From assembly GCF_030733745.1 (NCBI RefSeq), contig NZ_JASHIK010000005.1, positions 203,442-267,441 on the forward strand: DNA of 64,000 nt, given 5' to 3'. Shown one piece after another: positions 61,864 to 64,000 of the stretch. Position numbers and translations under genes: made by a program. Each line of letters opens with the position of its first letter. Position 1 is the first letter of the stretch. The notes beneath the pieces were generated by a model, which searched no databases, was not told the origin of the DNA, and saw only the letters and a list, made by a program, of their open reading frames with translations. This stretch comes from Stappia sp. MMSF_3263. GTDB lineage: Bacteria > Pseudomonadota > Alphaproteobacteria > Rhizobiales > Stappiaceae.

Positions 61864-61889
61864 GAGGGGCGGCCAATCGACCGCCCCTC
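61864..61889. terminator. bidirectional terminator between the AsmA-like gene and tyrS
   Basis: GAGGGGCGG (61864-61872) pairs with CCGCCCCTC (61881-61889) around an 8-base loop in the convergent gap. Minus-strand continuation TTTGCG and plus-strand TGCTCTTT are short T-runs on both sides. Confidence 0.65.
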
Positions 61890-61921
61890 GTGCTCTTTCA
61901 ACCGGTCGCGCGCGCGCCTGT

Positions 61922-63193
61922 TCAGGCGGTTTTCAACAGCACGTGCTTCTTCTTGCCGAGCGAGAGCTTGATCACTCCGTCCTCGACGAGGTCGGCGGTG
62001 CCCAGAACGCGCTTCTCGTCCTGCACCACGACATCGTTGACCCGAAGGCCGCCGCCCTTGACCTGGCGCCGCGCCTCGCCGTTGGAGGCACAGAGCCCGG
62101 CCGTGACGAAGGCGGCAAGCAGGCCGAGGCCCGCTTCCAACTCGCCCGCCGGCACGTTGACGGTCGGCAGGCCTTGCGCCAGCGCCCCTTCCTCGAAGGC
62201 GCGCCGGGCGGTCTCGGCCGCGTCCTCGGCGGCCTTGCGGCCATGCAGGATGGCGGTGACCTCGGTGGCGAGCACCTTCTTCGCCTCGTTGATCTCCGAT
62301 CCGCCAAGGGCTGAAAGGCGGGCGACCTCGTCAAGGGGCAGCGTGGTGAAGAGCTTGAGGAAGCGCTCTACGTCGGCATCCTCGGTGTTGCGCCAGTACT
62401 GCCAGAAGTCATAGACCGACAGCAGGTCGGCATCGAGCCAGACCGCGCCCGAGGCGGTCTTGCCCATCTTGGCGCCCGAGGCGGTGGTCAGCAACGGCGA
62501 GGTCAGGGCGTAGAGCTGCGGCGTGTCCATGCGATGGCCGAGATCGATGCCGTTGATGATGTTGCCCCACTGGTCGGAGCCACCCATCTGGAGGCGGCAG
62601 TCGTAGCGCCGCGCCAGCTCGACGAAGTCGTAGGCCTGCAGGATCATGTAGTTGAATTCGAGGAAGGACAGCGACTGCTCGCGGTCGAGGCGCGTCTTGA
62701 CGCTGTCGAAGGACAGCATGCGGTTGACCGAGAAGTGGCGGCCGACATCGCGCAGGAATTCGAGATAGTTGAGCGGGCGCAGCCACTCGGCGTTGTTGAT
62801 CATCAGGCCGCCGCCGAGCGGGCCCTTGTCATAGTCGATGTAGTTGGCGAAGGAGCGCTTGATCGAGGCGATGTTGTCCTCGATCATCTCGACGGTCATC
62901 AGCTTGCGGGCCTCCTCCTTGAAGGAGGGATCACCAACCATGCCGGTGCCGCCGCCCATCAACGAGATCGGCCGGTGGCCGGTCGCCTGGAACCAGTGCA
63001 GCATCATGATCTGCATCAGATGGCCGACATGCAGGCTGGACGCCGTCGGATCGTAGCCGATATAGGCGGTGACCGTCTCTGTCCGCAGGAGATCGTCGAG
63101 ACCGGTCTCATCCGACATCTGGTGGATGAAACCGCGCTCGCTAAGGGTCCTCAGGAAATCCGACTTGAATCCGGTCATCTTGCCAATCTGCAT
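61922..63193 (-). CDS. tyrS: tyrosyl-tRNA synthetase
   Basis: A 423-residue class I synthetase: [18 protein letters not shown] holds the HIGH-like motif, [11 protein letters not shown] is the Tyr/ATP pocket, KMGKT is the KMSKS loop, and the C-terminal S4 domain ([20 protein letters not shown]) binds tRNA. It charges tRNA-Tyr in the cytoplasm. ATG 63193 is taken as start; ATG 63178 is equally near the conserved N-terminus, and neither has a strong ribosome binding site. Confidence 0.96.
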   Translation of the reverse strand: MQIGKMTGFKSDFLRTLSERGFIHQMSDETGLDDLLRTETVTAYIGYDPTASSLHVGHLMQIMMLHWFQATGHRPISLMGGGTGMVGDPSFKEEARKLMTVEMIEDNIASIKRSFANYIDYDKGPLGGGLMINNAEWLRPLNYLEFLRDVGRHFSVNRMLSFDSVKTRLDREQSLSFLEFNYMILQAYDFVELARRYDCRLQMGGSDQWGNIINGIDLGHRMDTPQLYALTSPLLTTASGAKMGKTASGAVWLDADLLSVYDFWQYWRNTEDADVERFLKLFTTLPLDEVARLSALGGSEINEAKKVLATEVTAILHGRKAAEDAAETARRAFEEGALAQGLPTVNVPAGELEAGLGLLAAFVTAGLCASNGEARRQVKGGGLRVNDVVVQDEKRVLGTADLVEDGVIKLSLGKKKHVLLKTA

Positions 63194-63609
63194 CTTGTTG
63201 TGACGTGAAACGCCCGCAAGGGCCCGCACGTCTTAGCCGAACTGGCCGTCGAGATCACGGGGAAATCCGCCGGATGCGGCCGTCATGGGGAAACCGGGAG
63301 AGTGCTTGCGGAGCCACGCAAAAAAAACGGCCGGGAAAACCGGCCGCTGACAAGTTTTGCGGGTCGAGGTCGGCGAGGGTATCGCGCCGACGCCGGATGT
63401 CTCTTATCAAGGCCGGATGACGCGGCGGTGACAGGGGTGGGGAGAGGGCCGTTTCGTTCCGGCGGGACGACATGGCATCGCCTGTCCTTGCCGATACGGC
63501 CACCCGGGACCCGCTGGCTGTGTCGTTCGCAGCCCGGGGCAGATGGCGGCCTGCGATCAACCCTATCCGCTGCAAGACGGGTCGCGACAAGACAGGACGT
63601 TTCCGCACC
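63194..63609. other. intergenic region upstream of tyrS with an isolated minus-strand terminator
   Basis: About 415 bases. CGGCCGG (63328-63334) / CCGGCCG (63340-63346) forms a 7-pair stem that, read leftward, is followed by eight T's (A-run 63320-63327). No gene is recognised on the minus strand to its right within the window, so it could end a small RNA or a short leader upstream of tyrS. A minus-strand frame beginning near 63472 is unassigned. Confidence 0.45.
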
Positions 63610-63975
63610 ATGAACCTGATTGCTCACGTTGAAATTCCTGTCTCGGATCTCGAGCGGGCCATGTGCTTTTACGGCGCGGTGTTTTCCGTCGCGTTTGGCG
63701 AGATTGTCACCATTCACGAGAACCGGATGGCATTCTTCCCGTTCCAGGCAGGCGAGGACGGTGCGAGTGGAGCGCTCGCCGAAGGGCCGGTTTATGTGCC
63801 GAGCCTTGAAGGAGCGATCCCATACCTGAATGTTGACGACATCGACGCGGCCCTGGCGAGAGCCGTCGAGGCCGGCGGGAAAGTGCTCTTTGCCAAGACG
63901 CCGATCGGCACGGGCGGATTTGTCGCCGAGATCGGCGACAGTGAAGGCAACCGCATCGCGGTGCAGGCCATCTGA
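63610..63975 (+). CDS. VOC-family (glyoxalase-fold) protein
   Basis: A 121-residue VOC domain: NLIAHVEIPVSDLERAMCFYGAVF at the start, a MAFFPF strand, PYLNVDDIDAALARAVEAGG and the closing EIGDSEGNRIAVQ strand with the metal-position Glu region. It fits the YaeR/PhnB-like small group of unknown substrate. The ATG at 63610 begins exactly at the domain; the frame upstream to 63472 is not conserved-looking. No good ribosome binding site is visible. Confidence 0.82.
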   Translation: MNLIAHVEIPVSDLERAMCFYGAVFSVAFGEIVTIHENRMAFFPFQAGEDGASGALAEGPVYVPSLEGAIPYLNVDDIDAALARAVEAGGKVLFAKTPIGTGGFVAEIGDSEGNRIAVQAI

Positions 63976-64000
63976 GGCCGGTCGTTTGCGCCGGAAGGCC

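Overview
The window is 64 kb of GC-rich DNA (roughly two-thirds G+C by eye) with short intergenic gaps, many 4-base ATGA/GTGA stop-start overlaps and several GTG/TTG starts. Gene content (TRAP transport, a long acidic-tailed RNase E, accBC-aroQ next to a DsbA-like gene and an M48/TPR protease, PBP1A followed by prfB) suggests a chromosomal segment of an alphaproteobacterium, probably Hyphomicrobiales. The order-level call is inference. I saw no rRNA, tRNA, CRISPR array, transposase or phage gene.

Layout. 1-4863: small regulators and single-domain enzymes (LysR fragment, VOC, ArsR+SRPBCC pair, LuxR-type protein behind an AT-rich leader, flavin-binding PPOX protein, GNAT). 4884-15882: twelve minus-strand genes that look like an undescribed biosynthetic gene cluster: SET-domain protein, ThiF/E1-like adenylating enzyme, aspartate-carbamoyltransferase-like enzyme, betaine-type binding protein, EamA transporter, enolase-superfamily enzyme, fold-III PLP decarboxylase homologue, two spermidine-synthase-like proteins around a SAM methyltransferase, a YqcI/YcgG (heme N-oxygenase family) protein and a nitrilase-type amidohydrolase. 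Seven of the eleven junctions are 4-base overlaps. The decarboxylase homologue lacks the PLP lysine and the partner cysteine, and the carbamoyltransferase lacks the aspartate-contacting Arg/Gln pair, so both have probably been repurposed. Two dyads lie directly upstream of the first gene. 16024-17469: an ArsR-type regulator divergent from a NIPSNAP + ABM-domain pair.

17488-29838: a hexuronate (glucuronide) utilisation locus. Beta-glucuronidase (uidA) releases glucuronate; UxaC, a UxuB-type reductase and UxuA take it to 2-keto-3-deoxygluconate. A TRAP transporter imports substrate and a GH31 glycosidase accompanies it. An ExuR/UxuR-like GntR repressor is encoded inside, and the divergent promoter region carries three ATTGG-type operators, one placed exactly between the -35 and -10 of the leftward promoter.

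29998-36985: DUF2478 protein, a small acyl-chain operon (ACP, ketosynthase, two hot-dog dehydratase-type proteins, 2H phosphoesterase), a Frag1/DRAM-like membrane protein, PlsC, an FAH-family enzyme and an orphan ParA. 37003-46334: Zn/Cd/Pb-type P1B ATPase behind a MerR-type promoter, aat, accC-accB, aroQ, DsbA-like, M48/TPR protease, aminotransferase. 46416-63975: RNase E with its terminator, amiC, PBP1A, prfB with the classic programmed +1 frameshift, an M23 peptidase, DUF455, Bcp, an AsmA/DUF3971 giant, tyrS and a VOC protein running close to the window end.
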